Counted from the first letter of the stretch, positions 45,643-55,200 are shown. The stretch is DNA of 64,000 bases from CALJTV01 sp034435835 (GCA_034435835.1 DAOTWF010000002.1:70920-134919), one strand, 5' to 3'. The notes: a model not told the origin generated them from the letters alone. Numbers and translations are program-made.

Positions 45643-46100
45643 CCCCTTGTCGATTTTCGGTAGACAATAGTCAACTTAAACCCACGCCGCACTCGCAGCC
45701 CGTATACACAACACACCTTTAAATTTAGTATCCTCAAACTCACAGCGCAAATACATCGTACTTTTTGCCTAGATTTATGCCGTACTTTCAGCCACCACCC
45801 AAAATAGACAACTCCAAATCTGGACGATTCCTCAACACGTCTGGTTAGATTGTATCATATAAGCACACAGAATAAATAGCCGAACGGCATGATGAGGCAA
45901 ATAAAAGGATATACCAGTCCAGTTACGCCGGCACTCGAGCCAGGATCTATAGGAGAGACCAACACTAGGAACAAACAGCAGATCACATTGGAAGAATACC
46001 GGACTCTTATTCGAGAAAAAAGACCCTATCCTGGCTCTGCAACAACTCCTTATCTGTTATCGAACATAACGCCCGATTTTGTGGGGTTGTGCTCATTAGG
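45643..46100. other. Intergenic region upstream of the hydrogenase operon
   Basis: 458 bp with no gene I would stand behind. On the minus strand it must hold the hox promoter; AT-rich boxes are present (for example around 45854-45870), but no single pair is convincing. AAAGTACG occurs twice on the minus strand (near 45761 and 45790), which could be a regulator site. A plus-strand frame at 45889-46233 is rejected (see below). Confidence 0.5.
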
Positions 46101-46307
46101 TCAACTCCTCGATAGAATAAAGCCAGCAACAAAGGCGATTGCAAGAAAGACTGCAAATATGATGGAAGCAGTCTCAATTGAAATTTTCAAAACTTTCTTT
46201 TTAGCCATAAAGTGGCGAGAGTATTCGCCATAAGTAATCAAGAAAGCCATCAGCGAGGCAACTAAGCCGAACGCAAATCCCATTATTACCAAAAAAGTGA
46301 ATATCAT
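46101..46307 (-). CDS. Small two-helix membrane protein
   Basis: 68 residues. Two hydrophobic helices, about 2-25 (IFTFLVIMGFAFGLVASLMAFLI) and 44-64 (IETASIIFAVFLAIAFVAGFI), joined by a basic loop (HFMAKKKVLK). Its start overlaps the end of the dynamin-like pseudogene by 4 bp, so it belonged to the same operon. No family recognised. Confidence 0.65.
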   Translation of the reverse strand: MIFTFLVIMGFAFGLVASLMAFLITYGEYSRHFMAKKKVLKISIETASIIFAVFLAIAFVAGFILSRS

Positions 46308-48137
46308 TGCCGATCAAGCACCTTTTGAATTTCTTGAAGCTTGACCTCAAATGCATTGAGCTTCTCGAGTTCCTCATTTATGCTATCAGCTTTCTGTATC
46401 CGCCGAGTTTGAGCTTCTTCAATGGCACCGCGGGTAGCACTGGCCAGCTCTTTTAGTTCTTTGTCGAGACCAAGAGAAAATCGATAAAAGGTATCTTTGA
46501 TGTTTTGTTTTGTTTCCCACTGCAGGTTGCTGACGTTACGCAACACTATGGCTTCTATGTCCTGCTGCAGCCACTTCTTGATTCGGCGCAGAGCCACGCG
46601 GGGAGGAAGCAGCCACTCAAATATACCTCTTGGGATAGGACTCATGGCAACACTCCAGTTCTCGGTCACCCAGTATGGCTCATGGCGTATCTCCAGTGTT
46701 TCTGAGCTTACACTAAGTGCAAAAGGTATATCGAAGAGATCTGCTGCCGTCCTCCGTATAATGTCAGCCAGAGCCTTAGCCTTTTCCTGATGGTTACTGA
46801 GCATTTCCTTAGTGTAATTATCAAGCAACTGCCTAGCTCTAGCTAGGCTTCCTTCAAACAAGCCTGGAATTGCCTCAGCTAATTGGTTTCGTGCCGTCTC
46901 ATCCATAGATCTGAATACCACACGCGATTGCCAGATTGTCTTCAATGATTGGAGATAATCTGGATTTGGCCTCTCGAATTATCTTTGTGCACTCTTGATC
47001 CAGCGTTTCTATCGAGCGTTCCTTGTCACCCTTAAGTACATCTTGAGCCAATTGGTGCTGGTGCTCGACCTCCTCCAATTTTTGATTGAATACCACCAGG
47101 CAGCGCTCCAAATCTTCCATGGGAAGTGTGAGCGAACGCCTTTTCAGGTGCAGATGCAACAGGGCGTCTGCCAAGATATCCATATATAGCCTGTTTAAGG
47201 ACTTGTATCTTCCCTCAGCTAGAAACTTGACCAGATAGTTCTCTATATCAGACATCCCGCTACTTGCCCACAAGCGGTTATTCCCTTCAGCCTCGCCTCT
47301 AAGCCTTGGCGTGCCGAGATTGTAAAAATTGTCTCATGGCCATGAAATTGTAACTGCTCTCTAAGAACTGTTTGGAAAAATTCAATGGCTGCTCGGCGTT
47401 CGCCCTCATTGAGATAGTCTGCCTTGTTCATGATGAAAAAGACCCGGGCTGCTCTGTCACGAATTGCTTCCAGGAATTCTATTTCTGCCTGAATTATGGG
47501 CGGGTCTGCCGAGACTACAAACAAAGCCCCGTCACATTGGGGTAAGAAGTTGAGTGTAACCCCGGTATTGTGTTGGGAGGTGGAGCCGATGCCCGGAGTA
47601 TCAATAAGCACGACCCCGTTTTGCAGCAATTGAGAAGGATGGGCAACTTCAACACGCGACACGCCCAGATAATTCTTAGGGTTGCCTTCTTCGGTTACGT
47701 ATTTGGTTAGAAATGCGTTTAATTCCTGCACATTTTCTGAATCACATTCTTCGATATGACCATCCAGAAAAATGACCTTAATAATGCGTTTGGAACCAAA
47801 TGACAGAAATATGGGGACTTGAGGTAGGCGGGATCACCGCTGCCGGGAGCAAGTCTTCTCCCAGAAGGGCGTTTAGCGGAGTGCTCTTACCTCGTTTAAA
47901 CTGGCCAAGCACCGCCAGATTAAAGCGAGCCGACGTAAGCCGGCTTTCTAACCCATGGATGCGGTTTTGCTCGGGCGCAAACTCCTCGCCTAACTCACCA
48001 AGTAGCTTCTGAGTATGTCGAAGAACAACAAGAAGTTCCTGAGCATTGTCTTCCTGACAGGCTCCTGTTATGCACGTAGTCTTTCCTGCCATCTCCTGTT
48101 TTTTATCGCTCATAGAGGTCTCCTTACAAAATTCCAA
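46304..48137 (-). pseudogene. Dynamin-like GTPase, broken by three frameshifts
   Basis: Four consecutive frames on the minus strand read as one bacterial dynamin-like protein of about 600 residues. Piece 1 (48137-47778) has the P-loop GQFKRGKSTPLNALLG; piece 2 (from about 47795 to 47243) has IDTPGIGS (G3) and MNKADYL (G4); piece 3 (47273-46899) and piece 4 (46945-46304) are helical stalk regions. Frame jumps lie near 47790, 47287 and 46930; across each, the next frame continues sensibly. The P-loop carries a Pro after GKST where Leu or Ser is usual. Sequencing error is possible, but three breaks favour decay. Confidence 0.85.
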
Positions 48138-48984
48138 TCCACCTTAAGATAGAAACTGCGTAAAAGGTATATTCCAGGGTAGGGATGCCCATAATGCCAG
48201 CTCTGGCAAAACCACCATTTTGCCTCTGACATTCTAGGACAAACTCAGTAATCCTGCCCGGGGAATTGGGCTTCTCACCCAGGTTGGTAAGACCCCCGAC
48301 CAGCCAGAACAGGTCCTCAATGAAGTGCACCAGCCAATGATATTCTCTCCGTTTAAGGTAAGCCCTAGTACCTTCCAAATTCTTAATATCTGTTGCCAGC
48401 AACTTATGGATTTCTGTGGCATAGAACGTTGACGCCAGAGTTGAATGCCCGCTCTCACCATACCCTCCATTGTGGTTCAAAAAGCTGGAAACGAAGCTAG
48501 CAATCGCCTGCTCATCAAATTTAGCGCCGATTGACTTCAGTATACTTACAGCACGGTAAGTCTCCTCCAACTCCGAAGGTACTTCAACGTAAATATTTTC
48601 CGTGGCACCAAAGCCTCCTGCCTTGTTCCGGTGTACTGCTATGTGATCCTGAGCGTATTCCCTGATGTCATCGGTTATTTCCCCAAGTTCTTTCACGACC
48701 TCGACTGCATTGAAGATGCCTGTGATACCGTTAAGAGTACCTTGTTTTATTTGCCTTAGGAAAAAGTTAACCACAGCCTCAGGGTTGTGGGGTTTCACAC
48801 CCAAGAGGGCAAGGCTCTTTACAGCGAAGTAAGTATCCGTACCGCTGGAAGGTTGGATACGCGCAAAGAAATACCCCCCGTCTTCCAGTTGACACTTTTC
48901 TATGTAGGCGACTATTCTCTGGCGAAAGGAATCGTCCAGCCTATAAGAAGCCTCACTCTCTTTCACCAAATGTTTCTGCTGCAT
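48124..48984 (-). CDS. Prenyltransferase/squalene-cyclase repeat protein
   Basis: 286 residues made of alpha-alpha barrel repeats of the PFTB type: QLEDGGYFFARIQPSSGTD, NKAGGFGATEN, LNHNGGYGESGHSTLAST, RQNGGFARAGIMGIPTLEYTFYAVSIL. These GG[FY] repeats resemble the beta subunits of protein prenyltransferases, but the catalytic zinc triad is not obvious. It overlaps the first dynamin fragment by 14 bp, so the two were one operon. Confidence 0.75.
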   Translation of the reverse strand: MQQKHLVKESEASYRLDDSFRQRIVAYIEKCQLEDGGYFFARIQPSSGTDTYFAVKSLALLGVKPHNPEAVVNFFLRQIKQGTLNGITGIFNAVEVVKELGEITDDIREYAQDHIAVHRNKAGGFGATENIYVEVPSELEETYRAVSILKSIGAKFDEQAIASFVSSFLNHNGGYGESGHSTLASTFYATEIHKLLATDIKNLEGTRAYLKRREYHWLVHFIEDLFWLVGGLTNLGEKPNSPGRITEFVLECQRQNGGFARAGIMGIPTLEYTFYAVSILRWIGIL

Positions 48985-49025
48985 AAATTACGTTACCATA
49001 TGTTCACAAAATATAGCTGGCCAAC

Positions 49026-49056
49026 AAAAAACCTCTACTAGTCATGCCAGTAGAGG
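49026..49056 (-). terminator. Rho-independent terminator, minus strand
   Basis: Read on the minus strand, CCTCTACT (49056-49049) pairs with AGTAGAGG (49039-49032), followed by six T (49031-49026). It lies between the remnant/tRNA-Lys and the prenyltransferase-repeat gene and separates their transcripts. Confidence 0.85.
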
Positions 49057-49086
49057 CTATCATCCCACCAACGGGCTTTTCGGGGA

Positions 49087-49281
49087 TTATCCCCAGGCGA
49101 GCTTCATCGCCTTAGCTAATTGTAATATATCAGAAAAAGAATGTGCTGTAAACATATCGCTAAAAGCATAGCCGACAGCAAAATGGGTGACTTTGTTCTG
49201 TGTCGCGCCATTTAATGCAATAACATTACCCTTCTTACGAGTAAAAATTGGGAAAGTCGGCCTTCTTGGCGGAAATCGAAG
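49087..49281 (-). pseudogene. Start-less open frame, possible gene remnant
   Basis: 64 sense codons without a usable start: the frame opens right after an in-frame TAG (49284-49282) and closes with TAA at 49089-49087. The reading contains GNVIALNGATQNKVTHFAVGY and ends ILQLAKAMKLAWG. It sits between tRNA-Lys and a good terminator on the same strand, as the tail of a gene would. No family recognised; chance cannot be excluded. Confidence 0.3.
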
Positions 49282-49309
49282 CTAAAGAAAGGTAATAATA
49301 TTAACTAAT

Positions 49310-49385
49310 TGGTAGGCCGTGCAGGAATCGAACCTGCGACACCCTGATTAAAAGTCAGGTGCTCTACCGACTGAGCTAACGGCCC
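49310..49385 (-). tRNA. tRNA-Lys (TTT)
   Basis: Read on the minus strand: acceptor GGGCCGT pairs with ACGGCCT, D arm GCTC..GAGC, anticodon stem CTGA/TCAG with loop CTTTTAA giving TTT, T arm GCAGG TTCGATT CCTGC, and an encoded ACCA end. Confidence 0.97.
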
Positions 49386-49464
49386 GCGATAAACATTATA
49401 GCAAGCAGCACCCAACAGAAGAAAGTAAACCGAATCGCGGAGAGAGCCAGATCTAAAGAAAATG

Positions 49465-49761
49465 CTATTGAGCAGTCTGCTCTTTGGACCCTTCTGCGGA
49501 AAGAAGGGTGTGGATATACTGTGCTAAGGCCGGATGTATATCACAGATGAAACCGTCCCTAGTCACCTCCACTGAAAAGGTCAACCTTGCCGGCTTTCTC
49601 GGAGAGTTATCAAACTTACCCAAGCCGGAGTCATCCCATGGCATCTCTTTGCCCAGTACTTCCAGCATACCCCTTACATCGCGGGGCTGCTGCAGTACCA
49701 CTTCAAAGCGCAACTGCTTAGCTAAAAGGTTGAGTTGGTCAGTTCTTAGTTTCACCCGCAT
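49465..49761 (-). CDS. Conserved-looking small protein, unknown
   Basis: 98 residues, no family recognised. Mixed strand/helix pattern with VKLRTDQLNLLAKQLRFEVVLQ at the start and RLTFSVEVTRDGFICDIHPALAQYI near the end; no cysteine cluster or membrane helix. Single gene between tRNA-Lys and the DUF72 gene. Codon pattern and length support a real gene. Confidence 0.55.
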   Translation of the reverse strand: MRVKLRTDQLNLLAKQLRFEVVLQQPRDVRGMLEVLGKEMPWDDSGLGKFDNSPRKPARLTFSVEVTRDGFICDIHPALAQYIHTLLSAEGSKEQTAQ

Positions 49762-49926
49762 AGCTCAGCATTCACTCCTGTCATGAAACTTTTTGCTATC
49801 CACTGGCATCAGCCTCTAAACTTGACCTATGAAGTCTAGCATTTTAGTGCTCTGAAATCAACCACCTTCGTCTCGTCGTATGCGCAAAACCCTTTTGCAG
49901 TACTACCAGACTGTCAAAAGACCACC

Positions 49927-50667
49927 TCACGAATTCAGAAACTGCGCCAGGGTATGTGCATTGCGCACCGCATAGGCTTCGGCATCGTTGTTAAAATAGA
50001 TATACACAGCTTTCAAGTCCCTGCCTATCTCGCGAATCTTCGTCGCCCAAGTCTGGAGCTCTTCATCACTGTAGCAACTCCAGTACAACCCTATGCTGCC
50101 ATGAAAGCGAAAATAAGCAAAGTCCGCTGTAGCCCTCACTGGGCAGGTGAATCCAGGCATATCAAACACACACAGCGCAGCATTATACCGCTCCAGAAGA
50201 CTGAAAACCTCGCCACTGAGCCACGACTCATCCCGGAACTCAAATACATGCCGATAACCCTGGGGCAAAGTCTGTAGAAAAGCCTTCAGAACATGCTCGT
50301 TCCGCTCATTCCATCTCATACCGGGCGGTAGCTGGTACAGAAGAGGCCCCAGCTTCTCCTTTAGAAAACCGGCTCTAGCCAGGAAATTTTGCAGCGGTTC
50401 TTCGGCTTCTCGCAGTCTCTTAATATGAGTAATAAAACGGCTCACCTTCACCGCAAGCACAAACTCCGGAGGCGACGACCTGTACCAGCCGGTGAAAGCC
50501 TGCTCAGATGGCAACCGGTAAAAGCTGTTGTTAAGCTCCACGGTATTGAAGTAATTTGCGTAGAACTCCAGCCACCTCGCCTTGGCAAGATCAGCGGGAT
50601 AGAAATAACCCCGCCAGTGTTCATAGTGCCAGCCGCTGGTGCCGATAAAATATGCTGGCATATCCAC
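49927..50667 (-). CDS. DUF72 family protein (YecE-like)
   Basis: 246 residues, TIM-barrel-like family of unknown function. IGTSGWHYEHWRGYFYP at the N-terminus, FNTVELNNSFYRLPSEQAFTGWYRSSP, FEFRDESWLS and AYFRFHG are the family's conserved blocks. YIYFNNDAEAYAVRNA ends the barrel. Divergent from the small membrane ORF at 50708. Confidence 0.93.
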   Translation of the reverse strand: MDMPAYFIGTSGWHYEHWRGYFYPADLAKARWLEFYANYFNTVELNNSFYRLPSEQAFTGWYRSSPPEFVLAVKVSRFITHIKRLREAEEPLQNFLARAGFLKEKLGPLLYQLPPGMRWNERNEHVLKAFLQTLPQGYRHVFEFRDESWLSGEVFSLLERYNAALCVFDMPGFTCPVRATADFAYFRFHGSIGLYWSCYSDEELQTWATKIREIGRDLKAVYIYFNNDAEAYAVRNAHTLAQFLNS

Positions 50668-50707
50668 CCCGTTAGAATTTACCAGCTATCGCAAATATAA
50701 TCATATC

Positions 50708-50968
50708 GTGAAGAACCAAAGGGAGACAATCGGAAAACTCACCCCTCGTGGACGCTTCCTGACCCATTCCCTGAAATGGGTTAGCGAAAGACATGCTGCC
50801 ATACAAAGAGGAAAGCCTTCCCGCTTTTCCTCTGTATTGAGAATGCCCCTGTTTGCGGTCGAAATGTTGCTCGTAGCAATAGTTTTTGCACTGCTGCTTT
50901 TAGCTCTGGTCTTCTGCATCATGCTGATATTACCACGAATCAGAAAGGGTTCGCCGCGACCACGCTAA
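50708..50968 (+). CDS. Small single-pass membrane protein (tentative)
   Basis: 86 residues from GTG 50708, set to avoid overlap with the DUF72 gene; no clear ribosome site. Basic N-terminal half, then one long hydrophobic helix (about 50-72, VEMLLVAIVFALLLLALVFCIMLI) and a basic tail (RIRKGSPRPR). It might be a real small membrane protein or only a spurious frame. Confidence 0.4.
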   Translation: MKNQRETIGKLTPRGRFLTHSLKWVSERHAAIQRGKPSRFSSVLRMPLFAVEMLLVAIVFALLLLALVFCIMLILPRIRKGSPRPR

Positions 50969-51000
50969 AAGCTTTTACTCTATGGGCATCCTCTCCCACA

Positions 51001-51777
51001 TCAAAGCTCTGATAGGCCAAACCTCATGCCATCACGAGCGGCAATAACTTTGATCCCAGTATCCTGAGCCAGCTTCTGGGCAATCTCCCAAGGTTTTGAC
51101 CTCCAGATAGACATGCCAAAGTGGGTCAGTATAGCAACCCTGGGTTTTGCTTCCTGTATAATCCTTCTAGCTTCAGAAATAGCGAGGTGGTCAACGCCGT
51201 CCCTGGGCTCGAGCATAACCACATTTATCACCAGCAGCTCTCCACGATAGTAATCGGCTAAGCCGTCAAAATATTTAGTATCAGTTATCCATGCCACAGT
51301 ATGTCTGGGAGTACGAAAGATAAACCCATAGGTCTCCACAGGGTGTCTGTGTCTGACCGGTGTTTGGAAAAAAACATCCCCGACTGTATACTGACCGCCT
51401 TCTCTGAGAACCTCAACCTTCTCAGGGTAATCAAGCGCATAGGGGAAGACAACAGCACCATTATCAAAAGCATCAGCGGGGGCAAACAGCACTCCTCGAC
51501 GCTCGAACCCACCCTCGGTCATTGCCTCAAGCATAATATTAACATCACCGGAGTGGTCGATGTGTTTGTGCGACAGGATAATTCCCTTTAAATGTGTGGC
51601 ATCCAGTTTCTTCTTCGCGCTGTGTACCAGACAGCCAGGTCCTGGATCTAGAAGCAGTTCCACATCGCCAAACTTCAGCCAAGCACCCCCCGATGCCAGC
51701 AGCTGCCTAATTACCACAAACCGGGCACCAGCAGTGCCCAAGAAAATTATGGAATCGTCCGAGTCCTGCACGACCAT
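51001..51777 (-). CDS. Metallo-beta-lactamase fold hydrolase
   Basis: 258 residues. LLLDPGPGCLVHSAK, then the metal site LSHKHIDHSGDVN (HxHxDH form), a later WITDTKYFDG aspartate and LTHFGMSIW histidine. The fold is that of small-substrate MBL hydrolases such as phosphodiesterases. The specific substrate cannot be read from sequence. Confidence 0.88.
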   Translation of the reverse strand: MVVQDSDDSIIFLGTAGARFVVIRQLLASGGAWLKFGDVELLLDPGPGCLVHSAKKKLDATHLKGIILSHKHIDHSGDVNIMLEAMTEGGFERRGVLFAPADAFDNGAVVFPYALDYPEKVEVLREGGQYTVGDVFFQTPVRHRHPVETYGFIFRTPRHTVAWITDTKYFDGLADYYRGELLVINVVMLEPRDGVDHLAISEARRIIQEAKPRVAILTHFGMSIWRSKPWEIAQKLAQDTGIKVIAARDGMRFGLSEL

Positions 51778-51845
51778 AATTATACCAGTTCCTTACCTAG
51801 CCCTTTTGGCTATATTTTGCTAAAATCTCGCAGAAAGACGAGGCT

Positions 51846-52766
51846 ATGACTGAGCTACCGAATGAGATTGCCAGACGCATCCGGGAATACCATGACAAAA
51901 CCGGCAAATTGCTGACTATAGGCACAGTCGAATCAGCCAGCGGCGGGAGGATCGGTGACAAAATAACCAATGTACCGGGTAGTTCCGATTATTACAAAGG
52001 CTCCATAGTCGCTTACAGCAACGAAATAAAGGCTAGAGTCGTTGGTGTGAGAAAACAGACACTGGCAAAAAGGGGTGCCGTAAGTTCCGAGGCTGCCCGG
52101 GAGATGGCAAAAGGTGGCAGAAAACTTCTAAAAGTAGACATTTGTATATCGGACACAGGCATTGCCGGACCTACAGGCGCCACGGAGGGAAAACCTGTGG
52201 GGCTCTTTTACATAGGACTTTCAGCCGCCGACGCCGAGTGGGTCAGGGAACACCGTTTCCACGGCGATAGAGAGACGAACAAACAGAAAGCCACTGAAAC
52301 TGCCTTGGGACTGCTAAAGGAATACCTAGAAACCTGTCTGGAAAAGGCGACCATGGGTCCCCTCGAGGAGAAACATGTTGTTACCTGCTTTCTTGAGCAT
52401 GAAGGCAAAATCCTGTTGCTCAGACGAAGCGCCAGAGTGAGCACGTACCGCCGAAGTTGGGCTGGAGTCAGTGGTTACATCGAAACGAACGACGTCGACC
52501 AAGCCTACGCCGAGATAAGAGAGGAGACGGAGCTCTACAAGAACGACGTGAAACTCGTCCGTAAAGGAGAACCAATAGAGGTCATCGACAGGAACCTGAA
52601 TAGAAAATGGGTCGTGCATCCGTTTCTGTTCCACGTCAAGGACCCAGACAAGATCAAAATCGACTGGGAACATACAGAAATGAGGTGGGTCAAACCCGGC
52701 GAGGTGAAACGGTACCATACTGTCCCTGGCTTGAAGGAGGCACTGGACCGCGTATACAGGCGCTAA
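51846..52766 (+). CDS. CinA C-terminal (NMN amidase-like) domain fused to a Nudix domain
   Basis: 306 residues. Residues about 5-160 are a CinA_C domain: VESASGGRIGDKITNVPGSS, GSIVAYSNEIKARVVGV, GAVSSEAAREMAKGG, DTGIAGPTGATEGKPVGL. Residues about 175-306 are a Nudix domain (VVTCFLEHEGKILLLRRS) whose box runs from GYIETND to AEIREETEL; it keeps the E-x-x-E-E core, but the usual R and final G are replaced. CinA_C enzymes deamidate nicotinamide mononucleotide; in full CinA an ADP-ribose pyrophosphatase domain is fused instead. ATG start at 51846. Confidence 0.88.
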   Translation: MTELPNEIARRIREYHDKTGKLLTIGTVESASGGRIGDKITNVPGSSDYYKGSIVAYSNEIKARVVGVRKQTLAKRGAVSSEAAREMAKGGRKLLKVDICISDTGIAGPTGATEGKPVGLFYIGLSAADAEWVREHRFHGDRETNKQKATETALGLLKEYLETCLEKATMGPLEEKHVVTCFLEHEGKILLLRRSARVSTYRRSWAGVSGYIETNDVDQAYAEIREETELYKNDVKLVRKGEPIEVIDRNLNRKWVVHPFLFHVKDPDKIKIDWEHTEMRWVKPGEVKRYHTVPGLKEALDRVYRR

Positions 52767-52851
52767 ACAAACTCTATAAGAGCGCCATAACACATAAACA
52801 GGGCAACGAGCAATAAGCCAAGACTGCTTCTGAAAAAGGAGCCGGAAAGGG

Positions 52852-54372
52852 TTGTTAGCCCGAGTAAAGACTGCAGCAATAGTGGGTCTGGATGCCCAGA
52901 TAGTTGAAGTCGAAGTCGACATAGCTAGCGGGCTACCAGCAACCGTAATAGTCGGGCTGCCAGATACCGCCGTACAGGAGGCAAGAGAAAGGGTTCGCGC
53001 TGCCATCCGCAATTCCGGATGCAATTTCCCTGCACGGAGGATCACCATAAACCTAGCTCCCGCCGACCTCAAAAAAGCCGGACCTGCATATGACCTGCCC
53101 ATCGCCATCGGCATTTTGCTTAGCTCCGGGCAAATCAACGCTGATATCTCGCAGACTATGTTCCTTGGCGAACTTTCCCTTGACGGTGCCCTGCGACATA
53201 CCCAAGGCATTCTACCGATGGTCTCCCTAGCACGCGACAGCAGACTGCCCCAAGTTTTCGTGCCCGCTGATGACGCCAGAGAGGCTTCGCTGATAGACGG
53301 TATAAAAATTCTTCCAGTCGTTTCACTGGCACAGCTAGTCAGTCATTTCCGCGGCGAGACAACGATTCTAGAGTACAAATCGGATAAGTCTTGGCAAAAC
53401 ACAGATAAGGTACATGCTTCGGTCGACTTAAGCCACATAAAAGGCCAGGAACACGCCAAGCGTGCTCTAGAGATAGCCGCTGCTGGTGGGCACAACGTGC
53501 TGATGTCTGGACCTCCAGGAAGCGGAAAGACCATGCTGGCACGCTCGCTGCCGTCGATTATGCCCACTATGACATTCTCAGAAGCGCTGGAGGTGACCAA
53601 GATATACAGTGTGAGCGGACTCCTTTTCCCCCACACCCCATTGATAACCCATCGCCCTTTCCGTGCACCACACTATACGATCTCACACGCCGGCCTTGTG
53701 GGAGGTGGACACTGGCCTCGTCCTGGAGAAATAAGCCTGAGTCACCGAGGAGTGCTATTTCTAGATGAGTTTCCAGAATTCAGCCATACCGCCTTGGAAT
53801 CACTACGTCAACCACTCGAGGACAAAGTTGTTACCATAAGCCGTGCCCAGGGAAGCATCACCTTTCCTGCCAATTTCATGTTGGTAGCCGCCATGAATCC
53901 CTGCCCCTGTGGCTACTACGGTGATCCTATCAAAGAGTGTAGGTGCTCTCCAGCAGAGATCTCGCGCTATCAAAAGCGGATTAGCGGGCCTCTCCTTGAC
54001 CGCATAGACATCTTCATTGAGGTACCTCGCCTTGAGTACGAGAAACTCACAGATGACACCATTTGTGACACATCAGAACATGTACGCAGCAGGGTAGAAG
54101 CCGCCAGAAAAATCCAGCTAGAGAGGTTCCAAGCCACAAGGTTGAGTTGTAATGCTGAGATGACACCCGTTGAGGTCAAGGAATTCTGTCACCTGGAAAA
54201 GGAAGCACAAGGCCTTCTGAGGGCAGCTATGAAGCAATTCCATCTTACCGCCCGCGCCTTTCACCGCGTACTTAAACTAGCCCGTACCATTGCCGACCTA
54301 GAAGCCGCAGAGACCATAAGGACTATCCATCTTGCTGAAGCACTCCAATACCGCCAGCGAAACCTAGTGTGA
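52852..54372 (+). CDS. comM: YifB/ComM-family Mg-chelatase-like AAA+ ATPase
   Basis: 506 residues. N-terminal Lon-protease-like fold (GLPATVIVGLPDTAVQEARERV; GPAYDLPIAIGIL), AAA+ Walker A GPPGSGKTMLA, Walker B VLFLDEFPEF, a zinc-like CPCGYYGDPIKECRCSP insert and a C-terminal helical domain. ComM is a branch-migration helicase that helps integrate transforming DNA, matching comEA/comEC at 5640-8589. TTG start at 52852 preceded by AAAGGAG. Confidence 0.9.
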   Translation: MLARVKTAAIVGLDAQIVEVEVDIASGLPATVIVGLPDTAVQEARERVRAAIRNSGCNFPARRITINLAPADLKKAGPAYDLPIAIGILLSSGQINADISQTMFLGELSLDGALRHTQGILPMVSLARDSRLPQVFVPADDAREASLIDGIKILPVVSLAQLVSHFRGETTILEYKSDKSWQNTDKVHASVDLSHIKGQEHAKRALEIAAAGGHNVLMSGPPGSGKTMLARSLPSIMPTMTFSEALEVTKIYSVSGLLFPHTPLITHRPFRAPHYTISHAGLVGGGHWPRPGEISLSHRGVLFLDEFPEFSHTALESLRQPLEDKVVTISRAQGSITFPANFMLVAAMNPCPCGYYGDPIKECRCSPAEISRYQKRISGPLLDRIDIFIEVPRLEYEKLTDDTICDTSEHVRSRVEAARKIQLERFQATRLSCNAEMTPVEVKEFCHLEKEAQGLLRAAMKQFHLTARAFHRVLKLARTIADLEAAETIRTIHLAEALQYRQRNLV

Positions 54373-54430
54373 AAAAATCCGTAGTTGGCTATTATTGCAA
54401 GCTCGATAACAAAATCGCTGGCGCAAGGCG

Positions 54431-55162
54431 CTAAATTTCCCGGAATTGCCCGCCTCCGCTGAGCCTGCGTAACGACTCCGGCACCTCAAACTTGGCACGC
54501 CCCGCAGTGCACCGGTCGAGGTTCCGCATCATACCAAGGAAACGGTGATAAGGGATTGACACCAGAAGGTCTTCAGCCTTGTACCCTTGCAGCCGTCGAC
54601 TGGTATAGTCCATAAGACTTACATTGAGTTCACCGGTGACTACCGGGTAAGCCACAGCCTGGTGGCAGGTCGAACCACACATTTCCAGCTTCGGCGGTAT
54701 GCCCGTAGCATATGTATCCAAGGTGACCAGTCGGCATGCTTGCAAAGGACTACAGATAAAAAGCACGACGTCTGGCTCAAACTCGGCTTTTCTCATCGGA
54801 GAAAGGACCACATGCTCAGCAAGTCCCAGCGGCGGCGCAGAGCACAAATACTGTGCCCGATGGAAAACCGCTACTGAACAAAATAGCTTTTCCCCTTTCA
54901 CCAGAAACTCCTTTAATGCCTTATCGCCCTCGTCTTTCGGTCTCTCCGCCAAGCCGAGATGCCAAGAGCCTCCCCTACAAGAGGAACTTTTTACCGTCAG
55001 GTCGATGGTTTCCCCGTCCCGCGCCTTCAAAAAAGCCTCACACACTCGGTATCTCCCAGCAGCCGCTACTGCAGGGGGTTCCATTGAATAAGTGATAGCC
55101 ACCGGACTGCCCGACAACCCAAGAACAGCTTTAATCTCTTCAGCATAATTTTTCCACTCCAT
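54431..55162 (-). CDS. DUF169 family protein
   Basis: 243 residues. LSGSPVAITYSMEPP and VCEAFLKARDGETIDLTVKSSSCRGGSWHLGL near the start, SAPPLGLAEHVVLSPM in the middle, MCGSTCHQAVAYPVVTGE and VSIPYHRFLGM near the end are the DUF169 blocks. Several conserved cysteines suggest metal or cofactor binding. Function not established. Confidence 0.85.
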   Translation of the reverse strand: MEWKNYAEEIKAVLGLSGSPVAITYSMEPPAVAAAGRYRVCEAFLKARDGETIDLTVKSSSCRGGSWHLGLAERPKDEGDKALKEFLVKGEKLFCSVAVFHRAQYLCSAPPLGLAEHVVLSPMRKAEFEPDVVLFICSPLQACRLVTLDTYATGIPPKLEMCGSTCHQAVAYPVVTGELNVSLMDYTSRRLQGYKAEDLLVSIPYHRFLGMMRNLDRCTAGRAKFEVPESLRRLSGGGQFREI

Positions 55163-55200
55163 CTTTTGTCTCCTTTCGACAATTACGCTATCCGACCTGC

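Noticed and set aside
45889..46233. 114-codon plus-strand frame before the dynamin region
   Set aside because: No ribosome site, and its last third is the antisense of a clear two-helix membrane gene (46101-46307). The rest has no recognised pattern.
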